From: Kitasatospora cineracea
GTDB taxonomy: Bacteria; Actinomycetota; Actinomycetes; Streptomycetales; Streptomycetaceae
Direction: 5' to 3'
NCBI RefSeq assembly: GCF_003751605.1
Contig: NZ_RJVJ01000002.1
Coordinates: forward strand, 1,783,293-1,847,292
Length of the DNA stretch: 64,000 nt
The position numbers and the translations under genes are program-made. The notes below the pieces were generated by a model. The model was not told the DNA's origin, searched no databases, and saw only the letters and a list, made by a program, of their open reading frames with translations. Positions 29,868 to 38,513 of the stretch are shown here, one piece after another (the stretch's first letter is position 1; each line of letters opens with the position of its first letter).

Positions 29868-30767
29868 ATGGCACAACCTGCGCGGTTCAGCGCCCCCCAG
29901 CGTCTCGTCGAGTCCGTCCGGGCGGAGGACACCCCGTCGGCGCGGGCCTGGCTGGCGCAGCTGCCCGCGCTGCTGGAGGCCCGGCTGGCGGCCTGGGGGC
30001 TGGTGCCGGAGCGGATCGCGGAGCCGGGCGGGCGCAGCAGCCTGCTGGTGCACGCGCACCGGGCGGACGACCTGGCGCCGGTGGCCCTGAAGCTGGCGCG
30101 CCCGAACGGCGAGGCCGCCGCCCTGCGGACGTGGGCCGGCCGGGGCGCGGTCCTGCTGCTGGACGAGGCCGACGGGGCACTGCTGCTGGAGCGGCTGCAC
30201 GGGGAGATCCCGCTGCGCTCGCTGGCCGAGCCGAAGGCGATGCTGGAGGCGACCAGCCTGCTGCACCGCCTGTGGGTCCCGGCCCCGGCCGGGCACGGCC
30301 TCCCGTCCCTGGCCGAGCACGCCCGGCAGCTCGGGGACCGGATCGCCGAGCGGCGCTCGCTCCCGGGCGCCGCGGACGCCGGGCCGCTGGTGGACGAGGC
30401 CCTGGAGGCCGTGGCGCTGGCCGCGGACGGCGGCGGGTGGCTGCTGCACGGGCGGTTCCGGCACGGCCGGGTGCTGGCCGCCGACCGCGCCCCGTGGCTC
30501 GCGGTGGCCCCGCGCCCGGTGGTCGGCGACCGGGCGTACGACCTGGCCTCGCTGGTGCTGGACCGGTTGGACACCCTGGCCGCCTCCCCGGGCCCGCGCG
30601 GCGCGGCCCGGCGGCGGCTGGCCCGGCTGTCCGAGGCGGTGGAGCTCCCCGCCGACCGGGTCCGCGCCTGGACCCTGCTGCGGGCGGTGGACACCGCCCT
30701 GGGATCGCTGGCCGCGGGCGGCACCGCGGCGGCCGAGCTCCATCTGGAGTTCGCCGCCTGGCTGTGA
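29868..30767 (+). CDS. Aminoglycoside/hydroxyurea kinase-like protein lacking catalytic residues
   Basis: The 299-aa product aligns with antibiotic phosphotransferases of the StrB type. The nucleotide-binding Lys region (VALKLA, K75) and the C-terminal PRPVVGDRAYDLASL motif are kept. The catalytic loop, normally HGD-L-H-x-GN, reads HGRFRHGRV (194-202), so both catalytic Asp and metal-binding Asn are lost. The second Asp, usually in LAIDP, reads LAVAP (211-215). It is therefore probably a pseudokinase or binding protein. ATG 29868 follows the lipoprotein gene by 35 bases and may be co-transcribed with it. Confidence 0.75.
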   Translation: MAQPARFSAPQRLVESVRAEDTPSARAWLAQLPALLEARLAAWGLVPERIAEPGGRSSLLVHAHRADDLAPVALKLARPNGEAAALRTWAGRGAVLLLDEADGALLLERLHGEIPLRSLAEPKAMLEATSLLHRLWVPAPAGHGLPSLAEHARQLGDRIAERRSLPGAADAGPLVDEALEAVALAADGGGWLLHGRFRHGRVLAADRAPWLAVAPRPVVGDRAYDLASLVLDRLDTLAASPGPRGAARRRLARLSEAVELPADRVRAWTLLRAVDTALGSLAAGGTAAAELHLEFAAWL

Positions 30768-30816
30768 GGCCGGGGCGGTCGGCCGCCCGCGGCGGCAGGT
30801 AGTAACGTCCCGCTTC

Positions 30817-31368
30817 ATGGAGCAGCTCACCGGGGTGACGATCGAGGCCATCGACCTGGCGGCGTGGGCGCCCGCCGTGCTGGAGGTCCAGGCCGTCGCG
30901 TTCGGGCTGGGGCCGCACGAGGTCGCGGTGCGGCTGCCGATCGTGGGGCGGCACGCGCTGCAGCCGGGGGTGGTGGCGCTGGGGGCGATGTCCCGGGGGC
31001 GGCTGGTGGGCTTCGGGTACGGGATGCCGAACCGGCGCGACCACTGGTGGTCGACGGTGATCGAGCCGTACCTGGCGGCGCGCGGCCACGAGGGCTGGCT
31101 GGACGGGGTGTTCGCGGTGACGGAGCTGCACGTGCTGCCGGAGTTCCAGGGCCTCGGCGTGGGCACCCGGCTGATCCGCACGCTGTGCGGGCACTCGGGC
31201 CTGGACCGGTCGATCCTGTCGGCGATCGACGCGGAGACCCCGGCCCGCCGGCTGTACCGCTCGCTCGGCTACCGGGACCTGGCGCCCGCGGTGCGCTTCC
31301 CGAACACGGCCCGCCCGTACGCGGTGATGGGCGCCCACCTGCCGCTGCGCGACCCGGCCCGGCCCTGA
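30817..31368 (+). CDS. GNAT-family N-acetyltransferase
   Basis: The 183-aa protein has the acetyl-CoA-binding core ELHVLPEFQGLGVGTRLIRTL and the later ARRLYRSLGYRDL. The substrate is unknown. ATG 30817 is near the phosphotransferase-like gene (49 bases), on the same strand. It converges with the next gene, with only seven bases between the stops. Confidence 0.85.
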   Translation: MEQLTGVTIEAIDLAAWAPAVLEVQAVAFGLGPHEVAVRLPIVGRHALQPGVVALGAMSRGRLVGFGYGMPNRRDHWWSTVIEPYLAARGHEGWLDGVFAVTELHVLPEFQGLGVGTRLIRTLCGHSGLDRSILSAIDAETPARRLYRSLGYRDLAPAVRFPNTARPYAVMGAHLPLRDPARP

Positions 31369-31375
31369 CGGACCG

Positions 31376-32269
31376 TCAGAACAGCACACTCATGAACGCG
31401 CCGACCTCGCGGAAGCCGACCCGGCGGTAGGCGGCGCGGGCCCGGACGTTGAAGTCGTTGACGTACAGCGAGACGACCGGGGCGACCTCGGCGAGGGCGG
31501 TGTTGACGACGGCGGCCATGCCGGTCTCGGAGAGCCGCTTGCCGCGGTGCTCGGGGGCCACCCAGACGCCCTGGACCTGGCAGGCGCCGGCCGTGACGGC
31601 GCCGATCTCGGCCTTGAAGACGACCTTGCCGTCCTGGTCGAAGCGGGCGAACGACCGTCCGGTGGAGACCAGTTCGGCGACCCGGGCCTGGTAGAGCAGC
31701 CCGCCGTCGCCGGCCAGCGGGGAGATGCCGACCTCCTCGGTGAACATGGCCACGCAGGCGGGCATCAGCGCCTCGATCTCGGCCCGGCCGACCCGGCGCA
31801 CCAGCGGGTCGGGCTCGACCTCGGTGACGGGCGTGGCGGTGGCCATCAGCGGCTGGTGGGCGCGGACGTCGCGGGCCGGGCCCCAGGAGCGCTCGAGCAG
31901 CGCCCAGAGCGTCGCGGTGGCCTCGGCGGGGCCGACGATGGAGGAGCAGCGGCGGCCCTGCCGGCGGGCGCGTTCGGCGAAGGCGCGGACGGCCTCGGGG
32001 CCGGCGTTGACCGGGACGAGGTTGGCGCCGGCGTAGCAGAGCGCGTCGAGCCGGCCGTCGGCGTCGTGCCAGCCCCACATCTCGCCGCCGAGCCGCCAGG
32101 GGTCGAGGCCGACGGCCTCCACCCGGGTGGCGACGAAGGCGTTGGCGACGGGGTCGCGGTGCAGGATCTCCAGCGCGTCGTCGAGGTCGGGGGCCTCCAG
32201 CACGCGGGTGGCGGCGAGCGCCCGGGCGACCTGGAACGGGCCGGGCAGCATCACACCTCGGTCGAGCAC
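31376..32269 (-). CDS. GNAT-family N-acetyltransferase with N-terminal DUF4081-like domain
   Basis: The 297-aa protein has two parts. The N-terminal region (DDALEILHRDPVANAFVATRVEAVGL) resembles the DUF4081 domain. The C-terminal GNAT domain has VQGVWVAPEHRGKRLSETGMAAVV and NVRARAAYRRVGF. The order is typical of actinobacterial acetyltransferases near ispG. GTG 32269 has GAGAGGTG upstream. It lies downstream of ispG on the same strand, with a terminator between. Confidence 0.85.
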   Translation of the reverse strand: MLDRGVMLPGPFQVARALAATRVLEAPDLDDALEILHRDPVANAFVATRVEAVGLDPWRLGGEMWGWHDADGRLDALCYAGANLVPVNAGPEAVRAFAERARRQGRRCSSIVGPAEATATLWALLERSWGPARDVRAHQPLMATATPVTEVEPDPLVRRVGRAEIEALMPACVAMFTEEVGISPLAGDGGLLYQARVAELVSTGRSFARFDQDGKVVFKAEIGAVTAGACQVQGVWVAPEHRGKRLSETGMAAVVNTALAEVAPVVSLYVNDFNVRARAAYRRVGFREVGAFMSVLF

Positions 32270-32287
32270 GGGGGCACCTCTCGGACG

Positions 32288-32319
32288 GGCGGGGCCGCCC
32301 CTGTCAGGGCGGCCCCGCC
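32288..32319 (-). terminator. Terminator after ispG
   Basis: GGCGGGGCCGCCC (32288-32300) and GGGCGGCCCCGCC (32307-32319) form a perfect 13-bp stem with a six-base loop between the ispG stop and the following GNAT gene. Confidence 0.8.
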
Positions 32320-32335
32320 GGGGGACTTCAGGCCG

Positions 32336-33496
<1,161 letters not shown>

Positions 33497-33623
33497 GTGC
33501 GCAGTTTTTCCTCTGGAGAGGTCGGTGAGCCGGGGCGCGCCGCGGTGGCGGGGGCGCCCGGCGTCCAACGGTACGGCACGGCCGGGCGGCGGAGCACACC
33601 CGGCCGTGGATGGCGCGCGGCCA

Positions 33624-33785
33624 GGTCCTGTCCGGTCGATCCTGTCGGATCGGCGCGCGGCGGTGGGCGCCCGGCTGGGAGTGCCGGCCCGACGCCCTCG
33701 TACTGGATGTACTCGGGTGTCGGGCCGGTGCTTCCAGACGGGATGCCCGGCGTCGGGCGCCCGGCAAGATCGACCGGACAGGGCC
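33624..33785. repeat. 162-bp imperfect palindrome between ispG and the insertion sequences
   Basis: Outer arms match well: GG(T/C)CCTGTCCGGTCGATC at 33624-33641 pairs with the reverse complement of 33768-33785. Pairing continues patchily (GCCGGCCCGAC region against GTCGGGCCGG) to a centre at about 33704-33720, GTACTGGATGTAC. RNA or DNA could form a long cruciform. It ends just before the target duplication of the IS481 element. It may be a large terminator for rip, a MITE-like element or a REP-type palindrome. Confidence 0.65.
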
Positions 33786-33789
33786 TAGA
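33784..33789. repeat. Target-site duplication of the IS481 element (copy 1 of 2)
   Basis: CCTAGA at 33784-33789 is repeated directly at 34854-34859. It matches the NCTAGN six-base target known for IS481. The second copy supplies the TAG stop codon of the transposase gene. Confidence 0.85.
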
Positions 33790-34853
33790 TGTTCTGACCA
33801 TGGAGGTTGGTGACAGGGGTCACGGTGTGGTGATCTTGAAATGAGTGAGGGCCTTCTGGCTCGGTGTGGATTGCGACATCTACCCGGCGACCAGAAAGGC
33901 CCTCATGCCGCACTCTAATGCACCGCTGACCGAGACCGGCCGCCTGCGTCTGGCCCGGTGCGTGGTCGAGGACGGCTGGCCGCTTCGCCGGGCCGCCGAG
34001 CGCTTCCAGGTCTCGCCGACCACGGCCAAGCGCTGGGCCGACCGCTACCGCGCCCTCGGAGAGGCCGGCATGAGCGACCTTTCCAGCCGCCCGCACCACA
34101 GCCCGCGCCGGACCCCGACCCGTACCGAGCGGCGCATCATCAAGGTCCGCGTCCTGCGGAGATGGGGACCAGCCCGCATCGCCTACCTGCTGCGGTTGAA
34201 CCCGGCCACCGTGCACCGCGTGCTGACCCGCTACCGGCTTGCCCGCCTGAACCACCTCGACCGGGCAACCGGCCGAGTGATCCGACGCTACGAGCACCAC
34301 GCGCCGGGCGAGTTGGTCCACGTCGACATCAAAAAGCTCGGCAACATCCCCGACGGCGGAGGCCACAAGACCCTCGGACGCGCGGCCGGGCGCAAGACCC
34401 GTGCCGGGGCCGGCTACAGCTACCTGCACAACGCCGTCGACGACCACTCCCGCCTGGCCTACAGCGAGATCCTGCCCGACGAGCGCAAGGACACCGCCGC
34501 CGCGTTCTGGACCCGAGCACACGAGTTCTTCGCCCAGGCCGGCATCACTGTCCGGCGCGTCCTGACCGACAACGGCTCCTGCTACAAGTCCCACCCCTGG
34601 CGCGACGCCCTGGCCCGGACCGGGACCACCCACAAGCGCACCCGGCCCTACCGGCCCCAGACCAACGGCAAGGTCGAACGCTTCAACCGCACCCTGCTCG
34701 ACGAATGGGCCTACGCCAAGCCCTACCGAACTGAGCAGGAACGACGCGACGCCTACCCCGAATGGCTCCACACCTACAATCACCACCGCGGACACACCGC
34801 ACTCGCAGGCAAGCCACCCGCCAGCCGCGTCCCCAACCTCACGGGTCAGAACA
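33790..34853 (+). mobile_element. IS481-family insertion sequence (1064 bp)
   Basis: Terminal inverted repeats: the left end TGTTCTGACCATGGAGGTTG and right end (read inward) TGTTCTGACCCGTGAGGTTG share about 20 of 23 bases. A six-base duplication CCTAGA flanks it. It contains one complete transposase gene. It inserted into the CTAG junction beside an older IS982-like element, whose first base A contributes to the duplication. It appears intact and possibly active. Confidence 0.92.
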
Positions 34854-34858
34854 CCTAG
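33905..34858 (+). CDS. IS481-family transposase
   Basis: The 317-aa DDE integrase-fold transposase has an N-terminal helix-turn-helix (LRRAAERFQVSPTTAKRWADRY) followed by a second DNA-binding region. The catalytic triad is in ELVHVDIKKLG, VLTDNGSCYKS and TNGKVERFNRTLLDEW. ATG 33905 (MPHSNAPL) is the family-type start; the frame opens at 33845. The reading frame leaves the element by five bases and stops at TAG in the target duplication, so its last residues depend on the insertion site. Confidence 0.93.
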   Translation: MPHSNAPLTETGRLRLARCVVEDGWPLRRAAERFQVSPTTAKRWADRYRALGEAGMSDLSSRPHHSPRRTPTRTERRIIKVRVLRRWGPARIAYLLRLNPATVHRVLTRYRLARLNHLDRATGRVIRRYEHHAPGELVHVDIKKLGNIPDGGGHKTLGRAAGRKTRAGAGYSYLHNAVDDHSRLAYSEILPDERKDTAAAFWTRAHEFFAQAGITVRRVLTDNGSCYKSHPWRDALARTGTTHKRTRPYRPQTNGKVERFNRTLLDEWAYAKPYRTEQERRDAYPEWLHTYNHHRGHTALAGKPPASRVPNLTGQNT

Positions 34859-35858
34859 ACGAGTAGTTCCGAAGTCGGGTGTCTTTGGCTGTTCTGCTTC
34901 GGACATGCGGGGAGGGTGTCCAGGCTTCGGGTTGTGACGACCGAAGAGCTGGACACCCTCCTGACGGCACTCTACGTGCAGATCGATGACCACCTGCCCC
35001 GAACGCGCTGGTTGGGGCGCCCGCCGCGGCTGACGGACTCGGAACTGGTGTGCCTGGCCGTGGCCCAGGTGCTGCTGGGCTTCCACTCCGAGGCCCGCTG
35101 GATCCGCTTCGCCCGCGCCCGCCTGCGCGGCATGTTTCCCCACCTGCCCGAGAGGCCCGGCTACAACAAGCGCCTGCGCGCCGCACGCCCGCTGCTCCAG
35201 CAGGCGATCCGCGACCTGGCCCGGGACACCGACCTGTGGGCGGACCCGGTGTGGATCACCGACTCCACACCCGTGGAGTGCGGCCGCTCCCGCGACACCG
35301 CACGCCGCTCGGCCCTGGCCGGATGGGCCGGCTACGGCTACAGCCGCTCCCACTCACGCTGGTTCTGGGGCCTGAAACTGCACCTGGTCTGCACCCCCGC
35401 CGGTCTGCCCGTCACCTGGGCCCTGGCCAGTCCGAAGGTCGACGAGCGCGAGGTGTTGGCCGCGCTCGTCGAAACCGAACCGGAGCTGGCCCGCGAGCGG
35501 CCCGGCCTGCTGATCCTCGCCGACAAGGGCTACGTCTCCGCCGAACTCGACCGCTTCCTCGAACAGCACGGCATCACGCTGCTGCGGCCGTCCTACCGCA
35601 ACCGAACCCCACGCCCCGGGGAAGGGCTGCTGAAGTCCGTCCGCCAGCTGATCGAGTCCGTCAACGACACCCTCAAGGGCCAACTCGGCCTCGAACAGCA
35701 CGGCGGACGCACCATCGAGGGCCTCGGCGCCCGAGTCGGCCAACGGCTACTCGCGATGACCTGCGCGATCTGGCACAACCGGGCCACCGGCCAACCCGTC
35801 ACACGCTCGTTGATCGCCTACGACCACTGACCGACTAACCGACTTCGGAACTACTCGT
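34859..35858 (+). mobile_element. IS982-like insertion sequence (about 1 kb)
   Basis: Perfect inverted ends: ACGAGTAGTTCCGAAGTCGG starts at 34859 and its reverse complement ends at 35858. CTAG flanks both sides (34855-34858 and 35859-35862), giving a 24-bp apparent match when the palindromic CTAG is included. A four-base CTAG duplication is the simplest reading, though the palindrome makes the exact border ambiguous. It inserted at the stop codon of rip. Confidence 0.85.
34934..35830 (+). CDS. IS982-like DDE transposase
   Basis: The product is 298 aa. Features of an IS4/IS982-type DDE enzyme: WITDSTPVECGRSR carries the first Asp, GLKLHLVCTPAGLPVTWAL follows, LLILADKGYVSAELDRFL carries the second Asp, and KGQLGLEQHGGRTIEG lies where the Glu is expected. 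GTG 34934 (TTEELDTLLTALYVQID) is the family-type start; GTG 34916 adds six residues. It is intact, with the same orientation as the neighbouring IS481 transposase and opposite to the host genes. Family assignment is by resemblance. Confidence 0.85.
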   Translation: MTTEELDTLLTALYVQIDDHLPRTRWLGRPPRLTDSELVCLAVAQVLLGFHSEARWIRFARARLRGMFPHLPERPGYNKRLRAARPLLQQAIRDLARDTDLWADPVWITDSTPVECGRSRDTARRSALAGWAGYGYSRSHSRWFWGLKLHLVCTPAGLPVTWALASPKVDEREVLAALVETEPELARERPGLLILADKGYVSAELDRFLEQHGITLLRPSYRNRTPRPGEGLLKSVRQLIESVNDTLKGQLGLEQHGGRTIEGLGARVGQRLLAMTCAIWHNRATGQPVTRSLIAYDH

Positions 35859-37166
35859 CTAGTTGATGCGCACCGGGTTGACGATGTCGGCGGCCATCAC
35901 GAGGCCGGTGAAGCAGATGAAGACGCCGGCCACCACGTAGGCCAGCGGCATCAGCCGGGCCACGTCGAACGGGCCGGGGTCGGGGCGGCGCAGCAGCCTG
36001 GCGAAGCCGCGGCGCAGCGACTCCCACAGCGCGCCGGCGATGTGGCCGCCGTCCAGCGGCAGCAGCGGGAGCATGTTGAACAGGAAGAGCATCAGGTTGA
36101 TGCCGGCCAGCAGCTGCACCGAGAAGGCGAGCCGCTGGGTGGCGGGCAGGTCCATCGAGAACACGTCGCCGCCGAGCCGGGCGGCGCCGACCATGCCGAT
36201 CGGGGAGTCGGCGTCGCGCGGGGTGCCGTCGACCACGGCGTGCCACAGGCCGGGGATCTTGCCGGGCAGCTGGGTGAGCGACTCGACGCTGTGCCGGGCC
36301 ATCGACCCCATCTGGTCGGCGCTCTCGACGAGCGTCATGTGGTGCACGCCGGTGGCGGGGGTGATGCCGAGGAAGCCCGCGGTGACGGTCTGCCCCTTGA
36401 TCGGGTTGTTGTCCTTGTCGTACGCCTGCAGCGTGTTGGTCTTGATGTCGGCGCGCAGCGTCTGCTGCTCGCCGCCCCGGTGCCGGACCAGGATGTCGAC
36501 CTGCCGGCCGGCGGAGTCCCGGATCAGGTTCTGCAGCTGCGGGTAGTCGTGGATCTGCACGCCGCCGAAGCTGAGCACGGTGTCACCGGCGCGCAGGCCC
36601 GCCAGGTTGGCCGGGGACTTCTCGGCGTCCTGCGTGCAGTCGTCGGTCTTGGCGCTGACCGGGACGACGCACTCGCTGACCTCCTGCACGGTCGGCACGG
36701 CCTGCTGCACGCCGATGCCCATGAACAGGGCGAGGAACAGGCCGAGCGACAGGACCAGGTTCATGCCCGGGCCGGCGAACATCACGATGACGCGCTTCCA
36801 CGGCTTGCGGGTGTAGAACAGCCGGGTCTCGTCGCCGGGCTGCAGCTCCTCGTAGGAGGCGGCCCGGGCGTCCTCGATCATGCTCCGCCAGGGCGAGGAG
36901 GAGCGTTTCGTTATCCGGCCGTCCGCGCCGGGCGGGAACATCCCGATCATCCGGATGTAGCCGCCGAACGGGATCGCCTTGAGGCCGTACTCCGTCTCGC
37001 CGCGCTTGACCGACCAGATGGTCCGGCCGAAGCCGACCATGTACTGCGGCACCCGGATGCCGAACAGCTTCGCGGTGGACAGGTGGCCGAGCTCGTGCCA
37101 GGCGATCGAGAACAGCAGCCCGACCACGAAGATCAGGACGCCCAGCACCCACATCAGCTTGTCCAC
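35859..37166 (-). CDS. rip: Site-2 (RIP) zinc metalloprotease
   Basis: An RseP/Rip1-type intramembrane protease that cleaves membrane-bound regulators such as anti-sigma factors. The 435-aa product has the zinc site H24-E-L-G-H28 in the first membrane segment, a PDZ domain around LRAGDTVLSFGG, and NMLPLLPLDGGHIAGALWESL in the third membrane region. GTG 37166 follows GGAGGCGACGCG. The last codon and TAG stop are at the junction with the IS982-like element. Restoring the target leaves the same C-terminus (PVRIN), so the protein is unharmed. Confidence 0.94.
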   Translation of the reverse strand: MDKLMWVLGVLIFVVGLLFSIAWHELGHLSTAKLFGIRVPQYMVGFGRTIWSVKRGETEYGLKAIPFGGYIRMIGMFPPGADGRITKRSSSPWRSMIEDARAASYEELQPGDETRLFYTRKPWKRVIVMFAGPGMNLVLSLGLFLALFMGIGVQQAVPTVQEVSECVVPVSAKTDDCTQDAEKSPANLAGLRAGDTVLSFGGVQIHDYPQLQNLIRDSAGRQVDILVRHRGGEQQTLRADIKTNTLQAYDKDNNPIKGQTVTAGFLGITPATGVHHMTLVESADQMGSMARHSVESLTQLPGKIPGLWHAVVDGTPRDADSPIGMVGAARLGGDVFSMDLPATQRLAFSVQLLAGINLMLFLFNMLPLLPLDGGHIAGALWESLRRGFARLLRRPDPGPFDVARLMPLAYVVAGVFICFTGLVMAADIVNPVRIN

Positions 37167-37185
37167 CGCGTCGCCTCCGTCGTAC

Positions 37186-38415
37186 CTAACCTGCCGCCAG
37201 TTCCCGGGCCCGGGTGCGGGCCCAGTGCTCAGCCTGGAGTACGTCCTCCACCGTGAGCGAAGTTCCCGCCGCCGGGGTGCCGTGTTCGGCGACCACCTTC
37301 GCCACAGTGTCCACGATTCCGGTGAAGGGCAGTGCGCCGTTCAGGAAAGCGTCCACACATTCCTCGTTGGCGGCGTTGAAGACCGCGGGGGCCGTCCCGC
37401 CGAGCGTACCCACCTCGCGGGCCAGCTCGACCGCCGGGAAGGCCGCGTCGTCCAGCGGGAAGAACTCCCAGGTCGCGGCCTTGGTCCAGTCGCAGCCGGG
37501 CGCGGCGTCGGGCACCCGGTCCGGCCAGCCGAGGCCCAGCGCGATCGGCATCCGCATGTCCGGCGGGCTGGCCTGGGCCAGCGTGGAGCCGTCCGTGAAC
37601 TCCACCATCGAATGAACGACCGACTGCGGATGGACCACCACCTCGATCCGGTCGAAGGGCACGTCGTACAGCAGGTGCGCCTCGATCACCTCCAGGCCCT
37701 TGTTCACCAGGGTCGCCGAGTTGATCGTCACCACCGGCCCCATCGCCCAGGTCGGGTGGGCCAGCGCCTCGGAGGGGGTCACGCCCGCCAGCTGCTCGCG
37801 GGTGCGGTTGCGGAACGGGCCGCCGCTGGCCGTCACCACCAGCTTGCGGACCTCGGCCCGGGTGCCGCCGGCCAGCGCCTGGAACAGCGCGGCGTGCTCG
37901 GAGTCCACCGGCACGATCTGGCCCGGCCGCGCGACGGCCTTCACCAGCGGGCCGCCGACGATCAGCGACTCCTTGTTGGCCAGCACCAGCACCCGGCCGG
38001 CCCGCAGCGCGGCCAGCGTCGGCGCCAGGCCGATCGAGCCGGTGATGCCGTTCAGCACCGAGTGGCACTCCGTCGCGGCCAGTTCGGTCGCCGCGTCCGG
38101 GCCCGCCAGCACCTCGGGCAGCGCCGCGCCGCCCGCCCGCGCCGCCAGCGCGGCGCGCAGCGGCGCCTCGGCGGCCGGGTCGGCCACCGCCACGGTGCGC
38201 ACGCCCAGCGCGAGCGCCTGCTCGGCGAGCAGCTCGACCCGGCCGCCGGCCGCGGACAGCGCCACCACCTCGAACCGGTCGGGGTTGCGGAGCACCACGT
38301 CGATGGCCTGGGTGCCGATCGACCCGGTCGAGCCGAGGATGACCAACTCCCGGGGGCCGTCCGGGTCCTGCACGGCCGGAGTGAAGCGCGACTGCGGATG
38401 GGCGAGCGAGTTCAT
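37186..38415 (-). CDS. dxr: 1-deoxy-D-xylulose-5-phosphate reductoisomerase
   Basis: Second enzyme of the non-mevalonate isoprenoid pathway, reducing and rearranging DXP to MEP with NADPH. The 409-aa product has the Rossmann motif VILGSTGSIGTQAIDVV, then VLANKESLIVGG, VPVDSEHAALFQAL and NSATLVNKGLEVIEAHLL. ATG 38415 (MNSLAHPQ) is used; the open frame upstream is antisense shadow. It is 20 bases upstream of rip, so the pair is probably co-transcribed and ispG formerly followed. Confidence 0.97.
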   Translation of the reverse strand: MNSLAHPQSRFTPAVQDPDGPRELVILGSTGSIGTQAIDVVLRNPDRFEVVALSAAGGRVELLAEQALALGVRTVAVADPAAEAPLRAALAARAGGAALPEVLAGPDAATELAATECHSVLNGITGSIGLAPTLAALRAGRVLVLANKESLIVGGPLVKAVARPGQIVPVDSEHAALFQALAGGTRAEVRKLVVTASGGPFRNRTREQLAGVTPSEALAHPTWAMGPVVTINSATLVNKGLEVIEAHLLYDVPFDRIEVVVHPQSVVHSMVEFTDGSTLAQASPPDMRMPIALGLGWPDRVPDAAPGCDWTKAATWEFFPLDDAAFPAVELAREVGTLGGTAPAVFNAANEECVDAFLNGALPFTGIVDTVAKVVAEHGTPAAGTSLTVEDVLQAEHWARTRARELAAG

Positions 38416-38447
38416 GCCCCCATTGTGTCCTGCCCCGGCCCCCGCGA

Positions 38448-38494
38448 CGGACGCCCCGCCCGCCGGCCGGGGGCAGCGGCGGGCGGGGCGTCCG
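38448..38494 (-). terminator. Terminator between the aldehyde dehydrogenase gene and dxr
   Basis: An 18-bp perfect stem (38448-38465 with 38477-38494) with an 11-base loop starts 20 bases after the dehydrogenase stop. It insulates dxr from transcription of the catabolic gene. Confidence 0.88.
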
Positions 38495-38513
38495 GGGGCG
38501 CCGGGCGGCGGGC

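Noticed and set aside
26570..30802. 1410-aa plus-strand open frame
   Set aside because: Antisense to the nusA-rimP region and out of frame with the lipoprotein and kinase-like genes; no motifs.
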